Assembly (NCBI GenBank): GCA_937900065.1
Contig: CALCDS010000152.1
Span: 1-5,941, forward strand
From: an uncultured Clostridiaceae bacterium
Lineage (GTDB): Bacteria; Bacillota; Clostridia; Clostridiales; Oxobacteraceae
Direction of reading: 5' to 3'
Length of the DNA: 5,941 nt
Shown: positions 5,861 to 5,941 of the stretch, piece after piece
Position numbering within the stretch: position 1 is the first letter of the stretch
Layout of the letters: each line of letters begins with the position of its first letter
Translations under genes and position numbers: made by a program
The notes under the pieces: generated by a model
Told to the model about the DNA's origin: nothing
What the model saw: only the letters and a program-made list of their open reading frames with translations
Databases searched by the model: none

Positions 5861-5941
5861 ATATTGATTTTTTGAGCAATCCAAGTGAGCGATGTGAACA
5901 CTTTTGCTAAGTTCTTGGCGAAATTGCTGAAGCGAATCCTA
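5861..5941. repeat. Dispersed palindromic repeat, inverted copy C (cut by window end)
   Basis: This stretch is the reverse complement of 3276-3355 with five substitutions and one extra T, counted by eye. It runs to the last base of the window, so the rest of the element lies outside. By comparison with copy B, roughly another 110 bp would follow. It stands 67 bp after the T-box terminator, between the riboswitch and whatever gene it controls. A weak frame starting at GTG 5894 runs open to the end, but it is repeat sequence without a ribosome binding site. Confidence 0.9.

Overview
The window looks like chromosomal DNA from a Gram-positive bacterium of the Clostridia type, possibly a thermophile. 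The evidence is the gene order yerC-pcrA-ligA (known from Firmicutes), a T-box riboswitch, strong AAGGAGGT-type ribosome binding sites, frequent AGG/AGA arginine and ATA isoleucine codons, and a PcrA variant with an insertion I associate with clostridial helicases. I cannot name the species.

Layout, all genes on the + strand. Positions 1-131 hold two direct copies of a 55-bp palindromic repeat, 76 bp apart. A TrpR-like YerC regulator follows (176-484), closed by a hairpin that overlaps its stop codon. A spacer (485-770) carries a candidate promoter and a diverged copy of a dispersed palindromic repeat. Next are the PcrA/UvrD DNA helicase (771-3146), a spacer with the best copy of the dispersed repeat (3161-3355), and a complete NAD+-dependent DNA ligase LigA (3483-5471). 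After ligA comes a consensus sigma-A-type promoter (TTGACA-17-TATAAT) driving a complete T-box leader (about 5539-5793) with a probable isoleucine specifier. The gene it controls is not visible. A ribosome binding site is followed only by ATG CCA CTA TAA, and then the window ends inside another, inverted, copy of the dispersed repeat.

PcrA and LigA are housekeeping enzymes of replication and repair: helicase unwinding in repair and at RNA polymerase conflicts, and sealing of nicks. YerC is a putative DNA-binding regulator of the Trp repressor fold. The T-box belongs to a separate unit that responds to uncharged tRNA, probably tRNA-Ile.

I see no defence island, CRISPR array, transposase or obviously new protein system. 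What ordinary gene annotation does not explain lies between the genes: a palindromic repeat family found in three of the intergenic gaps, and a different tandem repeat upstream of yerC that may carry promoter elements.
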